Assembly (NCBI GenBank): GCA_947175265.1
Contig: CAMWMD010000009.1
Coordinates: forward strand, 20,040 to 84,039
Origin: an uncultured Porphyromonadaceae bacterium
GTDB lineage: Bacteria; Bacteroidota; Bacteroidia; Bacteroidales; Muribaculaceae
DNA length: 64,000 bases
Direction of reading: 5' to 3'
The notes beneath the pieces were generated by a model. It was not told where the DNA came from. It saw only the letters and a program-made list of their open reading frames with translations, and ran no database searches. The position numbers were made by a program, and so were the translations under genes. Positions 1-10,700 of the stretch are shown here, one piece after another. How positions within the stretch are numbered: position 1 is the stretch's first letter; every line of letters starts with the position of its first letter.

Positions 1-185
1 CCTTCTCTATGAATCTTCACGATAAATGTTATTTCCGGTTGGCGAATTTTAAGGATGACAGGGGCGCGCGACGCACCTGAGCGCCCGCTGAATGGCCCAT
101 ATCAGATGCAAATTTAGGGTTTTTCTCGCTATTTCGCAAATTTTTCGTAACTTTACCCACCTTTTTCACCCTCCATACTTAAGAT

Positions 186-1154
186 ATGAAAGAAAAGAAA
201 GCAATGCTGGTGATTAATCCTGTGGCCGGGACACGGTCAAAGAAAGGGTTGGCGGATATGGTAGAGTCGCGTCTTGGTGAACACGGCATATCGGTGACGT
301 CGGTAGAGACAGCGGGTAGCGGGGATGCGGGGGCCTTTGCCACGCAGGCTGCCGTAGAGGGCTACGACATGGTTATCTCCGCCGGGGGCGACGGCACAGT
401 CAATGAGATTGCCGGCGCGCTCTCACACACTCAGACAGCCTTGGGAATTCTTCCGCTCGGCTCGGGCAACGGGCTTGCAAGGTCGCTGTGGATTCCCCAG
501 GATGTGGGGGAGGCCCTCAAGATAATCACTGACGGACATATCCTGACTTCCGACCGCGGCATTGCCGGCGACAATCCTTTCTACTGCACATTCGGCATAG
601 GGTTTGATGCTGCCGTGAGCGAGAAATTCGCCCAGAACAAGCGGCGGGGGAGGATGACCTACATAAAGAACGTCATACAGGAATTCATAAGTTACCAGAG
701 CCAGCCGTATGCCATATCCATAGGGGGGCAGGTGCTCACGGAGAATGCTTTCCTTATCGCAGTATGCAATGCCCCTCAATATGGGAACAATGCCTACATA
801 GCGCCTCAGGCCAAACTTGACGACGGGCTTCTCGACATAACGGTGATACACTCCGGCTCACCCTTCACCACGATGCTTGTGGGGGTGGACCTTCTTGCAG
901 GTTCGCTCGACAAGAATACCCACATTGACACTTTCAGGGTCAGTTCGGCCACCATCACGAGGCTTAAGGAGGGACCGGTACACGTAGACGGCGACCCCCT
1001 CACTATGGGAAAGAATGTGGAGGTGAGATGCGAGCCGGGGGCTCTGAAGATCTTCGCCCCCTCGTCGCCTGCTGAGTTCAAGCCGATAGTCTCCCCGCTG
1101 CGCTCCATGCTCAGCGACATACGCTACGACGTGCTCGCCAAGTTCAGACGCTGA
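186..1154 (+). CDS. YegS/DAGK-family lipid kinase
   Basis: Diacylglycerol/sphingosine-type lipid kinase of about 322 residues, the normal size for the bacterial YegS/DgkB group. The N-terminal strand MLVINPVAG and the nucleotide-binding GGDGTVNE motif (about residues 67–74) mark the DAGK catalytic domain; LPLGSGNG follows, as in the family. The C-terminal half has the usual beta-sandwich with a VDGDP segment. Family members phosphorylate diacylglycerol or related lipids with ATP at the inner membrane face; the actual lipid here cannot be read. It is the only plus-strand gene in the first 21 kb and is convergent with the fimbrillin-like gene (9 bases between stops). A weak -7-like TAACTTTA lies at 148–155. 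The first 147 bases show nothing else I can support. Confidence 0.9.
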   Translation: MKEKKAMLVINPVAGTRSKKGLADMVESRLGEHGISVTSVETAGSGDAGAFATQAAVEGYDMVISAGGDGTVNEIAGALSHTQTALGILPLGSGNGLARSLWIPQDVGEALKIITDGHILTSDRGIAGDNPFYCTFGIGFDAAVSEKFAQNKRRGRMTYIKNVIQEFISYQSQPYAISIGGQVLTENAFLIAVCNAPQYGNNAYIAPQAKLDDGLLDITVIHSGSPFTTMLVGVDLLAGSLDKNTHIDTFRVSSATITRLKEGPVHVDGDPLTMGKNVEVRCEPGALKIFAPSSPAEFKPIVSPLRSMLSDIRYDVLAKFRR

Positions 1155-1163
1155 CGGCGCGGG

Positions 1164-2153
1164 TCAATCTCCCCAGCCGCCGAGCGACGACAGGTCGAGG
1201 ATGATGCGGTCGGTGCGCGTCTCAGGGTCTTCCGGAAGGGCGGGAACGAAATCACCATTTACGGTGGTGATGTAGTTGGGGCGGACCTGAATCTCCCCGC
1301 TGTTAATGTCGGTGGCGACAGGGTCAAGTTCGTCGGCCTCAACCGAGAATGACAGGTAACCCAGAGTCTGGGCCTTCCCGTTGTTGATGGAGGGGGTGGC
1401 GGCGAAAGTATAGAAATAGAAAAGTTCGTTGTCGGTATTCGCGGAGGGCGTAATCTCCCAGTTGCCACCCGGCACATCCCCCTGAGGATACCGGTAGATG
1501 GAGGAAGCGAAGCCGGAGGTCAGTTTATAGGAGAGGAGGGTGGAGAATCTGGTGATATTTACCTTTGTGGGGGTCACGGGCATCGATGATTCATTTCCTA
1601 CCAGCCTCACCTTCGCGACGATTCTCGGGAGGGCTACGGTCTCCCTCTTTTCCTCAGCCTCTTTCTTGACCACGATGTATTTACCGAAGCAATCGTAGTG
1701 GTCGTTGTTGATGAATTCCTTACCGAACTCCTTCATCTCGATGTCTTCATTTTGGGAGGTGTCGTAATAATGGTCAGGGTATTCACCGTTTTCGTCAGCC
1801 ACAGTAGAGGAGGGTACGTAGTCGGCGAAAAGCGTTATGGTGTAGGTGCCTTCCTCCACCCCCTCGAAGACAAGCACAGTGGAAGATTCTCCTTCCAGCA
1901 TCTGTTTCTTCTGCACGAACTGTATGTTTCCGGTTTCAGTATTCCCTTTGAAGAGACGGGCGGTGTAACGGAGTTTGTGCGTCGCGTCGGCACGTGTCTC
2001 CACCCTTGGCGCGGAGAGGGATAGTGAGATCACGTCAGGCTTATAATCAGTATCCCCCATATTGTCCAGAAGTTCGGTAGATGTGCAACTTTGGCATATC
2101 GCCAAGGAGGCAATCATGGTCATGAGGCCATAGGTCTTGAATAAAGATGTCAT
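1164..2153 (-). CDS. fimbrillin-like lipoprotein
   Basis: Predicted surface lipoprotein of about 329 residues. I start it at the ATG whose product begins MTSLFKTYG, because a signal peptide and a lipobox-like ...AICQSC follow at once; an upstream start adds 17 residues with no signal character. After the Cys come beta-rich stretches including ETRADATHKLRY, a pattern of Bacteroidales fimbrillin-like/DUF6562-type proteins (recollection). It ends in a GGWGD tail. It is the last gene of a minus-strand set, 14 bases after the preceding lipoprotein gene. By analogy with Bacteroides FimA/FimB operons it would be a pilus subunit or accessory tip protein; that role is inferred from context. Confidence 0.6.
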   Translation of the reverse strand: MTSLFKTYGLMTMIASLAICQSCTSTELLDNMGDTDYKPDVISLSLSAPRVETRADATHKLRYTARLFKGNTETGNIQFVQKKQMLEGESSTVLVFEGVEEGTYTITLFADYVPSSTVADENGEYPDHYYDTSQNEDIEMKEFGKEFINNDHYDCFGKYIVVKKEAEEKRETVALPRIVAKVRLVGNESSMPVTPTKVNITRFSTLLSYKLTSGFASSIYRYPQGDVPGGNWEITPSANTDNELFYFYTFAATPSINNGKAQTLGYLSFSVEADELDPVATDINSGEIQVRPNYITTVNGDFVPALPEDPETRTDRIILDLSSLGGWGD

Positions 2154-2167
2154 ATTTATTAAAGTTA

Positions 2168-3166
2168 TTATTGTTTGTGGTCTATTATAATCTCCCCCTC
2201 CCATTCAAACTCCACCTTCAGCGGGCTTTCGAAGAAATTTGACAGGAACTCACCCCTGACGACACAGGTACGGTCAGGCATCACAGGGATAGTGATTCCT
2301 TTTGTCCTTGCCACAATCTGGCGCGCCTTGTCATAAATGATGAGGTCGGCTGTCAGGTCCTCCCCCTCAGGGTCGGGGAACACCGGAATGTTGAGTATGA
2401 CCGGTGAGGAGGTTTCGGTTATCAGCAGAGATGAAGCCACTTCATAACCGGAAGTATATGCCGCGGGATGTCCTGAGAAAATATTGTAAGTGCAACCCAC
2501 GGGAGACGTGAACGCCAAGGTTGCCGTGTATGCGTCTGCCGAGAAGGCAGCCTCAGGGTAATGGCGTAGGAAAACAGCGGCGTCAGTGGCCTCTATGCGT
2601 ATCATTCCGATAGGAGGTGTGAGGGAGAGGGGTACGGTGACACTCCGCCCCGCACCTCTAAGGTCGATTTCCCTTGCGGTGCATGCGCATAGTGGAGGAG
2701 CGAGTTTGGCAGGGGTAGCCGTCACACCTTCTGTGAAGGGGAGTATGGAAATTGCCGATAGATTGTCGGCATTATAGTGGAGAGGAGTCTCATTGACAGA
2801 TTCGACAAGGTCGCACCAGACAGTCACTTCATGTTTACCCTGTTTGAGGAGTGCGGGGAGCGTGACGGTCACGTCTTGAATAGATCCTCCCGCAATCCTG
2901 TGTGTCGTCACGAAATTCACCTCATTTCTGTTCTCCCGGCTTACGGTTATCAGAAAACGGTATAACCCTCCCGGGAGTTCCAAGGGGGTATTCGTCGGTT
3001 CCCCTACGTGAGAGAGGGAAATGTCGAGGGTTAGGGAAAGGGATGCTGTGACGAGAGTGGGATCATCCGGCTCCCCTTTGGGATAGGTATGTATGCACCC
3101 TGTCTCCCCTGTAAGAAGGAGGATAGACAGGAGGTATATGATGAGTCTGCCGGTGAATTTTCTCAT
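2168..3166 (-). CDS. FimB/DUF5119-like lipoprotein
   Basis: Lipoprotein of 332 residues with a clear N-terminal signal: positively charged start, hydrophobic IIYLLSILLLTG and a lipobox ending in ETGC at about residue 24. The mature part is beta-rich with FRITVSRENR-like and LITETSSPVILNIPVF-like strands, resembling minor fimbrial/DUF5119 proteins next to DUF3575 genes in Bacteroides. It lies 5 bases after the DUF3575 gene and 14 bases before the fimbrillin-like gene, so the three are almost certainly co-transcribed. I cannot tell whether it is an assembly anchor or a structural subunit. No internal disruption is visible. Confidence 0.6.
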   Translation of the reverse strand: MRKFTGRLIIYLLSILLLTGETGCIHTYPKGEPDDPTLVTASLSLTLDISLSHVGEPTNTPLELPGGLYRFLITVSRENRNEVNFVTTHRIAGGSIQDVTVTLPALLKQGKHEVTVWCDLVESVNETPLHYNADNLSAISILPFTEGVTATPAKLAPPLCACTAREIDLRGAGRSVTVPLSLTPPIGMIRIEATDAAVFLRHYPEAAFSADAYTATLAFTSPVGCTYNIFSGHPAAYTSGYEVASSLLITETSSPVILNIPVFPDPEGEDLTADLIIYDKARQIVARTKGITIPVMPDRTCVVRGEFLSNFFESPLKVEFEWEGEIIIDHKQ

Positions 3167-3171
3167 GATTG

Positions 3172-3714
3172 TCAGAGGTCTATTATGTAGCCGATAGAGA
3201 GTGAGAATTTATCGATACCCCAATAGGAGGTGCGCCTCATATCGACCCTCGCCCCGTTTTCGGTGTTATAGAAACGGTCATATCGCATGGATGCGTAGCC
3301 TGCCCCTATGGAGACATCGGCAATCCAGTGGGAGGAGAGTTGGAAAACGTAGCCGTAAGATAGGCCGGCACCTAATAGAGGACGCCCCACATCCTGATAA
3401 CGGTAACTGTCGAAGCGGATGTTGAACCATGCTAATGAGCCATGTATCCCGATATAGTGGCCTGTAGGCTTCCTCCGGAAGCGGAAGCGAAGTTCGGGTT
3501 GTGAGGCGAATACCCTCAATGCCTTCTTCTCCCCGATAAACCAGGGGCACCAGTAGAGAGGGAGGGAAACGGAGAGGGAGGGGGAGAAATAGAGTTCAGG
3601 CTCGATATTCATCACCGTCATTCCCCAAGGAGGAATATTTGTCTTCACGGCCAACATGGGAGGGTCGGTAAGTGGAGGGAGAGCCAGCAGAGCCGCTATC
3701 AATATTGGATTCAT
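3172..3714 (-). CDS. DUF3575 family outer-membrane beta-barrel-like protein
   Basis: Protein of 180 residues with an N-terminal hydrophobic signal and the DUF3575 opening AVKTNIPPWGM, followed by NIEPELYFSPSLSVSLPLYW, alternating aromatic beta strands and a final strand SLSIGYIIDL typical of an outer-membrane barrel. DUF3575 genes usually sit in fimbrial or exopolysaccharide clusters of Bacteroidales; a molecular function is not known to me. Its ATG overlaps the stop of the upstream TPR gene by 4 bases (ATGA), so translation is probably coupled, and the FimB-like lipoprotein follows after 5 bases. The DUF3868 partner often found next to DUF3575 is absent here. Confidence 0.7.
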   Translation of the reverse strand: MNPILIAALLALPPLTDPPMLAVKTNIPPWGMTVMNIEPELYFSPSLSVSLPLYWCPWFIGEKKALRVFASQPELRFRFRRKPTGHYIGIHGSLAWFNIRFDSYRYQDVGRPLLGAGLSYGYVFQLSSHWIADVSIGAGYASMRYDRFYNTENGARVDMRRTSYWGIDKFSLSIGYIIDL

Positions 3715-4937
3715 GATTCTTTCCGAATGGAGGGGGATAGTTCAGCCTTTACGATTTTACCATTATATATCTTTATGAGTAGGGATGTGCCGAGCGGGAG
3801 TTGGGGATCTATGCCGAAGCGGCGGGGCTGAAACCAGAAGTTACCCCCATTCTCATCAGTAACCCGCCATGCAATCTCCGCATTTCCGAATTTATCGGTC
3901 TCCCCCTCTTTAGGCATCTTATGATACGTCTTCCGCACCTCCAGAGGAGTCAGTGCGTCATAGATGAAGGAATCGGCGGAGGGTTCGGCCCTTCGGTAGG
4001 CATTCTCAGGGTCTTCGGGAGATGTGTTTTCAGGAATTGATTTGAAAATCCTATTGAATTCGGGTGAGAGGTGCCACCCGTTGAGCGAATACACCCGTTT
4101 TACCGTCAGCAATTCATGAAGGGCGAATTTGTGTATTCCGGCTCCAGCCCAAGCCTTTGCGAGAGCGATACGTATCTTCCCCTTGAACTGCTCAGGGCCT
4201 GGTGAGGACAAAGCCTTGAATAGGAGTGAGATATGGAGGCGGAGGTCTTCTCCGCTGTCAATCAGGGTGGCGAGTCTGTACCAGAGGTAATGTTTGGTCG
4301 GGGCGAGGAGTACGGCCTTTTTGAGTGTGGCGATGGCATCGGCTTTGTTTTTCTCAATGATATGCACCATTCCCCTCTGATAAAGGATGTTGTGGCTGTC
4401 GGGAAAAGCGGCGAGTGCATCGTCGATAAGCCTGTTGAATCCCGGGGAGGGGGTAGTGGAGGTTTCCGTGAGTTCATCCACATAGTGAGTTATGAACTTC
4501 TCTACCGTTGAACCGAGTTGCTTCCCCTCATACTCCTTCCGACGCCAGTCGCCGGGGCGGAAGTTGGATATATCCCACAGTTCTGCGAATCGTATCAGTG
4601 AGAATCTGACCACATCCTCTTTACCACGGTTAAATGACAGTGTCCCGGCATCCTTATACAGTCTCAAGGCCTGTGTCAGTATCATGGAGTGGAGTTTGTG
4701 GGGTTTCGGCACATTCAGCCTGAGATAACGGGCAAGCATGGTCTTGCGGAGATGAATGGCGGAATCGGCCGCCTGATGCAGGGCATAATAGATAATCCAT
4801 CCGAAAGCGTAATGGCTTTTCTCGGGGAGGGAATTATTGCCGGAGTACTGAATGACTTGATTATATACCTCCAATGCTTTTCCGGCTTTGGCCAGGTCGA
4901 CGCCCTCGGAGACATAGCGGGCTATTTGTTGGGTCAT
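3711..4937 (-). CDS. TPR-like helical repeat protein with C-terminal OB-like domain
   Basis: I start at the ATG whose product begins MTQQIARYVSEG (408 residues); a further-upstream start adds 41 residues without domain character. Most of the protein is helical with TPR-like units (for example around FPDSHNILYQRGMVHI and ADAIATLKKAV). The last 70 residues are beta-rich with FGNAEIAWRVTDENGG..FWF and end in SLLIKIYNGKIVKAEL, which looks like a small OB/S1 or cold-shock fold. Similar TPR–OB proteins in Bacteroidetes are labelled DUF7017 in my recollection; no activity is established. No signal peptide is seen with this start, so it should be cytoplasmic. Its stop overlaps the DUF3575 start (ATGA), an odd partner for an envelope gene. 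Confidence 0.6.
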   Translation of the reverse strand: MTQQIARYVSEGVDLAKAGKALEVYNQVIQYSGNNSLPEKSHYAFGWIIYYALHQAADSAIHLRKTMLARYLRLNVPKPHKLHSMILTQALRLYKDAGTLSFNRGKEDVVRFSLIRFAELWDISNFRPGDWRRKEYEGKQLGSTVEKFITHYVDELTETSTTPSPGFNRLIDDALAAFPDSHNILYQRGMVHIIEKNKADAIATLKKAVLLAPTKHYLWYRLATLIDSGEDLRLHISLLFKALSSPGPEQFKGKIRIALAKAWAGAGIHKFALHELLTVKRVYSLNGWHLSPEFNRIFKSIPENTSPEDPENAYRRAEPSADSFIYDALTPLEVRKTYHKMPKEGETDKFGNAEIAWRVTDENGGNFWFQPRRFGIDPQLPLGTSLLIKIYNGKIVKAELSPSIRKES

Positions 4938-5071
4938 GACATTAGGTGAGTGGGGATGGCTGATTAAAGAAGTGGAGAGAAGGGAACCGCTCACAGGCAC
5001 AAAGTTATGAAAAAAACTGTTGGCGTGCAAGAAAATGAGGTGAAAAAGTGAATGTTGCAAAACGAGTCTCG

Positions 5072-5377
5072 CTATACGGGCTCATCAAGAGGGTTGCGCC
5101 GGCGATAACTTTTCGGTGAGCGTGAGGATGAACTCCCTTTCCTCTTTTTCCCCTTCCCTTGCAGAGAGTCTTTCCTAACTGTCGTTCCGGCCTTAGCCGA
5201 GTCTTGTGATTCCACTCCGGCTTTCACGTTGATTACGGTCATGGTTGGTTCTTGGTCGGCTGTCTTTATGCGAGAGCATTCGGATGTGATTATTCCGGAG
5301 GCCGTGATGAGTAAAGCCAACGCCGCGACAACGAGAATGCCGCGGCGTTCGGAGGCCGATACAGGATGTCTTGCCAT
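5072..5377 (-). CDS. small single-pass membrane protein
   Basis: Small protein of 101 residues with one transmembrane segment near the N-terminus (GILVVAALALLITASGII, about residues 13–30), then a polar, basic, low-complexity tail with KGKKRKGSSSSRSPKS and the end RRRNPLDEPV. It starts 3 bases after the TamL stop and probably belongs to the TamB–TamL transcript. The NPLDEPV ending seems conserved in related Bacteroidales (recollection). The function is unknown; an accessory role in outer-membrane assembly is suggested only by position. Confidence 0.6.
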   Translation of the reverse strand: MARHPVSASERRGILVVAALALLITASGIITSECSRIKTADQEPTMTVINVKAGVESQDSAKAGTTVRKDSLQGKGKKRKGSSSSRSPKSYRRRNPLDEPV

Positions 5378-5380
5378 AAA

Positions 5381-7702
5381 TCAGAAAGGATAGCCTATCG
5401 CAAGGTGGAAAGCGAAAGCATCCTTAAACTTCACGTTGAAATAATGCGGAGTGCCGTTGTAGTAGGGTGTGTGAAGGCCGTATCCGAGGTCTCCGCGAAT
5501 CACCATCATACCAATGTCCACACGTAGGCCAACTCCGGTGCCGAGGGCGATGTCGCGCAGGAAAGTATTTCCCTGGAGCAGACCTCCCGGACGGAGTGGG
5601 TCGTTCTTGAGGAGCCAGACGTTGCCGGCATCAATGAAGGCAGCCCCGTGGAGGATGCTGTAGATAGGGAAGCGGTATTCAGTGTTAAGTTCAAGTATGA
5701 AGGTACCTGTCTGGTCGAAATACCCGTCTTTCTCCGACTGGGGTGCGCGATATGAACCCGGGCCAAGCGAGCGCACCGTGAAAGCACGGATAGAGTTGGC
5801 ACCACCGATGTAGAACTGTTCGGAATAGGGGACTTGCCGTGAGTTTCCGTAGGCGTGTTCGGCACCCACCATTACCCTTGAGACGAGCCACTGGTCGCTT
5901 CCCGGGATGAGACGGCGGTTGTAGACGAGTTGCACCTGGCCCTTTACGAACTGCGAGAAGGGGGTCCCGAAAAGACGTTTCTCCCCTTTTACGCCGCAGG
6001 CACGGTAGATAAGGTCGAAAATGTTGCCCGCCTCAGTGAATGAAGCCGTGAAATTGATGCCGTTGATGCGCTGCCTCTCCAGAAACTTGTCGAGTGTGTA
6101 GGTATACGACAACTGAGGTATATACTGGCTTTGGAAACTGAGGGCCACCGCCGGATTCTGCGCCATGATGGAATCGAAGTCATGGGTGGTGCTCATCAGT
6201 TTGGTATACGACAGTTTTATAGGGGTCAACTGATTCAGGGAGTGGCGAGACGCCCTCCATTCGTAGGATATGCCGGTATTGAACTCGGCAAGTTTGAAGT
6301 AATGGGGACGATTGAGGATACTTGCGCCCAAGGATATGGTGGTCCAGTTGAGTTCACGTTGTGTGCGCTTTATGAACTTAGGCGCGAGCATACGCGGGAA
6401 AGCAAGTGTGGCTGTGAGGCCAAACTCGTAACTGTTGAACACGCTACCGCGGTTCTTACCCGTCTGCCATTCGTATTCGGCATCAAGTTCGAGGCTTAAT
6501 CTCTCGCCGCCGCCGAACACGTTGTTGTGTGAGAGTCCGAGTATTAGACCGGGACCGATATAACTGTTTGATTTGGATGTGGCGTTCACCTCGATTGAAG
6601 CCTCGATAGGGTTCTCAAACTGGCAGGTGGTATAGACGTCGAGCAAGGCGTGTCCGGCCGTAGTGTCGACCGGGACAGGCTGAATCTGTATGTTGCCGAA
6701 AATGCCGAGACGCGCGAGGCGGGTCTGCGTGCGGTCCATATCGCGCACGGAGAATAGTTTCCCTTTCCTGAAAGTTATGCAGGAGGGGATAAGGTTCTTT
6801 CTCAGGCGTGCGGGCCTCATGACAATCACTTCCCCACGGTTTGTGCTTATCGTATCGGGCACTCCCGGGTTGCGCTTGCTCTTCCGCAGCACGGTGGTAT
6901 AGATATTGCCGACGCGATATTGCTGGCGCGCCATGGAGGGCATGTTGTCGGCTATGTCGAGTTTAATGGCGATGCTTCCGGGAGTGATCAGGGAGTCGGC
7001 GAGAAACTCGATATAGTCAGGACGGAAATAATAATAACCCCTGTTGCGCATCACATTGGCAATCCTGATTCTTTCGGCTTCCAGGGAGTCGACGCAGAAG
7101 ATCTCACCTTTCTTCAGGTAATGGCTCTTGCGCGCTATGGAATCGACGAAACGCGACATATTGTCTTTCCCGCCAAGATATATTATGGAATCGAAACGGT
7201 ATGGTTCGGAAAGATTCACCTTATAGTCGATTGCCGCCTTTTTGGGATTACGTTTGTCGTAAACCACGTCGTAAGCCACGCTCGAGCCGAAATAGCCGTT
7301 GTTGTCAAGAATCTGCTCCATAAGTTTCGTACGCATCTCGGCGCGCACATCGCTTATGAGCACCGGCTGCTTCACCAGTTTCTTGTAGAGCCAGCCTCCG
7401 ATACCTTTTGTGGAATCGTTCCAGTTGTTGTAGACCCATAGGCCGACCGGAATCTTTATGAAGGAAGCGAAGATATAGTTGTTGGGATCGCAGTCTACGG
7501 CATGGTTTATCTCGGTCATGAGTTCTCCGGGCACTTTTGTGCCCTTAGGCTTAATGACCTCCATTTTGCCGACACCGGTATATCGGGTCTCCCCCTCAGG
7601 AATGCGGCGTGTGGTGGAGCAAGAAGACATTACCAATGCCGTCAGGATACAAATGAATCCTGCCGAGAGGGAAATATGACGTATGACACGGTTTCTCATC
7701 AT
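5381..7702 (-). CDS. tamL: TamL: Omp85/BamA-family outer-membrane lipoprotein
   Basis: Outer-membrane assembly factor of 773 residues. The N-terminus is a lipoprotein signal ending in MSSC followed by STTRRIPEGE, which is how the Bacteroidetes TamL form of TamA begins. POTRA-like segments occupy roughly residues 40–370, including ILDNNGYFGSSVAYDV. The C-terminal half is a 16-strand-type Omp85 barrel with the conserved FYIGGANSIRAFTVRSLGPG region and a last strand ending in HLAIGYPF. With TamB it forms an envelope-spanning module that inserts proteins or moves phospholipid into the outer membrane. Its ATG overlaps the tamB stop by 4 bases (ATGA), so the two are coupled. Length and motifs look intact. 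Confidence 0.88.
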   Translation of the reverse strand: MMRNRVIRHISLSAGFICILTALVMSSCSTTRRIPEGETRYTGVGKMEVIKPKGTKVPGELMTEINHAVDCDPNNYIFASFIKIPVGLWVYNNWNDSTKGIGGWLYKKLVKQPVLISDVRAEMRTKLMEQILDNNGYFGSSVAYDVVYDKRNPKKAAIDYKVNLSEPYRFDSIIYLGGKDNMSRFVDSIARKSHYLKKGEIFCVDSLEAERIRIANVMRNRGYYYFRPDYIEFLADSLITPGSIAIKLDIADNMPSMARQQYRVGNIYTTVLRKSKRNPGVPDTISTNRGEVIVMRPARLRKNLIPSCITFRKGKLFSVRDMDRTQTRLARLGIFGNIQIQPVPVDTTAGHALLDVYTTCQFENPIEASIEVNATSKSNSYIGPGLILGLSHNNVFGGGERLSLELDAEYEWQTGKNRGSVFNSYEFGLTATLAFPRMLAPKFIKRTQRELNWTTISLGASILNRPHYFKLAEFNTGISYEWRASRHSLNQLTPIKLSYTKLMSTTHDFDSIMAQNPAVALSFQSQYIPQLSYTYTLDKFLERQRINGINFTASFTEAGNIFDLIYRACGVKGEKRLFGTPFSQFVKGQVQLVYNRRLIPGSDQWLVSRVMVGAEHAYGNSRQVPYSEQFYIGGANSIRAFTVRSLGPGSYRAPQSEKDGYFDQTGTFILELNTEYRFPIYSILHGAAFIDAGNVWLLKNDPLRPGGLLQGNTFLRDIALGTGVGLRVDIGMMVIRGDLGYGLHTPYYNGTPHYFNVKFKDAFAFHLAIGYPF

Positions 7703-10700
7703 CTGTTATTTTTGTAGGATGTTGAATCAAGTGATGCCGGGGGGAGCGGCGCGAGGAACGGGGTGGCCTCACGTGGGGCGGTGTCGTTCTTTTCATTCCG
7801 GGCGTCGTCATTGCGGCGACGCCGGCCGAAACGGAAGAGCCTCCGGAGAGTGGCCAGACGGCGCTTCATCACGAAGCCGACACCTGTCTCCGTGATCTCA
7901 CCTTCAAGGATACTCTCATAACCTGTGTGGCGGAACAGGCGGGCATACATCGTCATGGAGTTGGTCTGCTTCAGTATGTACTCGAAAGATATGTCGCTTA
8001 TGAGATTCTCCGAGAAGTTTTCATCGGCCGAAGCGTCAGTGGAATAGTTGCCGCCGACGGAAATCTTGAAACGGTTGTTGAAGAGTGATTTCGACATCTG
8101 GTAGCTGTAGCTTGTCGTGCTTCCCGTCTCACCGTTGACGGTCTTGTCATACTGGTTCACACCGAAACTGAGATCGACACCCTTCACATGGTTTGCCATC
8201 CAACTGTTGAGTTGAGAGGTGAGCATTCCGTAGAGGGCACCCTGTAGCATGTCGCTGCTTGCCGTCTTTACGCCGCCGCCGGAGTATTGGCCGGTAAGGA
8301 GGAGGTTTATGGCAGCCATACTGCGTTGGTCAGGGCTCATGGAGAGGAGGTCGTTCTGTATGCTCATATCGTCGTCAGTGCTGAGGTCGAACAGCACTTT
8401 CGGGGCCGACAGGGTATTCCCCACGGAGAGTTTGACGAGGAAGTTGACGAGGCGAGAGTTGCCCCCCTCGATTAGATTGGTCTTTATTTCATCAGTTGCG
8501 GCGATGCTGAGACGCGGATTCATAATGTCGCCGTTCCAATGGACGTAACTTTCAGGGTCAAACGTGAATTTCTTCTCACCCACCACAGGGACGCTGTATT
8601 TGGCGTATCCGTTGCCGATGTTCAGCTGGCCGTTGAGCCTCATGTCGCCCATATAGTTCTGGAAATAGTTGAGGGTGCCTGAGGGGGAGATCTCCACCTT
8701 TCCGTTGCCTGTTGTGGCCGTGCCGGGGATATCCACCTCAACCTGTGTGCCGGGCTGGATGGTCACTCCCGCCACTATACGCATGGACAAGGGGGATGTC
8801 ACGCTATCTGCTTTCGCCACCTGTGCCGTGTCATTGAAGTTGACGAACTTGACTACTCCGCTGGCATCCTGCTGCGTTAGTTCCACCGTGGTCTGTGGCA
8901 CGGAATAGGTTACGTCGGTTGTGGAGAGAATGTCGAGATTCGCGTTCACGTTCATGTGCGCCATAGGCCCGGTGACTCCCGCATTCAGGTTGAGGAACAC
9001 CTTGCCGTAGATATCGCCCTTGCTCTTCTTTGTATTCCCTATGAGTTGGAAGTTGGATGCGTTTGCCGTAAGGTTGAAGAGTATGTTGGAGAAATCGGAG
9101 GCGTTCACCTGCCCGTTGATGGTAAGGGGATTCCTGTTCTGACCCCAGATATCAAAGTCATTGAAGTTGACGATGTTGTCGGCCACGGTAATCGAATCAT
9201 TGTCAAACTTCAGGCTTGAGGCCATCATCGGGATATATACCCCCACGGAATCGCAGGCTATGCTGCCGAAGAATTGAGGCTTGTTGAATGAGCCTTTCAT
9301 GTCAATTGCTCCGTTAAGGTGTCCCGAGAGGCTTGCCACGTCACGTCCGAGGAAAGCGTTGGCTATCTTCAGGGGGAATTCCGTGAGCTCGATGCCGAGT
9401 TTACGTGGCACGATGTTGCCTGTTGAATCAGGAGAGAGCATCATTTTAGCCACGAGGGCATCCTCCCCGTCGATTTTGAGAGAGGCTAATGCCCCTGTTG
9501 AGCCGTCGTTGTTATGTCCGGCTCTGAGACCGAGGTCGAAATCTCCCACGCGTATCTTGTCGTATGTGAATCCGGTGACACCGATTGTGCCGTTTCCGTA
9601 GAACCATTGGTTGGTGTAGCCCATGTTGAGGTCGGCGTTCACCGAAGCGGTCAACGGGGGCGCGAACACCGACATGCGGAGGAAATCCTGAACCTTGATG
9701 TTGTTGAGGGTCAGGTGAATTTCGTCATTGCCGTTCTTTCCGGTCTGCGTCTTCAGGTATATGCTGCTCTCGTTGCTCTCCGCGCTCAGGTCGGCGGAGA
9801 TATGGCGGTTGAGCATGTTGAACTCAATATGGTTGTCCGTATTGAATTTCCAGGGGAGGTAGGCGATTGTGGCCTTCAACGGGGTGAAGTGGACGGATAT
9901 GAGGGAGTCGGTGAATGCTCCGGTCATACCGAGGCGGTATCCGGTCTCCCCTTTCTGGTTCTTCTGTGAGAGGGAGAGGAGGAGACGGTTGGAGCCGATG
10001 TATCCGTTGAGGCTGACATCGGCGAACTCTGAAATCGGGTTGTTGGCCCTGTTCCCCATGTGGAGTTGGTAGTCGAGGAGGGTGCCGCGCTGTTTCATGT
10101 CGAAAGTCAGTGTGTCGGCGCGCATTGAGGTGTTGGAAATCTCTATAGCCCCGAGACGTGCCTGAATGAGGGAGTCGTTGGTGATCTGACCGTATACCGT
10201 GTCAAGGCTCATACCCATAGTGTTGAGATATTTGCCCACGATACCCTTCCCGGAGGCATTCAGGTCGAGTATGAAGGGGGGGAGGGTATGCTGGAGTTGC
10301 TCGACATTGAGGTCACGCCTGTCGATCTGCTTCATTACGGAATCAGAGGCGAGGGTGAAGGAGTCGATGAGGTGCTTGAGGCCGGACTGGCTGTTGAAGC
10401 GCACACTTGCCATGAGTGCATCGAGACTTGCCGATACGTTGTCGATAGTGCTCTTGAAATTGGCATCTATTGTGCCGGGGACAGCGAAATACTGGTTTCC
10501 GGCAGTCCATTCAAGGTTCTCCACACGGATATCCGCGTCATACAGCCATTTGTCGGGGCTTGCCGAGCCGGTCAGGAAAATCTCCCCCTTTCCATGGTTC
10601 TCCTCGGGGGAGAGTCCGAGCGAGTGGAGGTCAAGTTCGTCAATGCGGCTCACGAGGTCAAACGTGTAGAGGTCGGGTGCCAGCGTGCCGCTTCCGTCAA

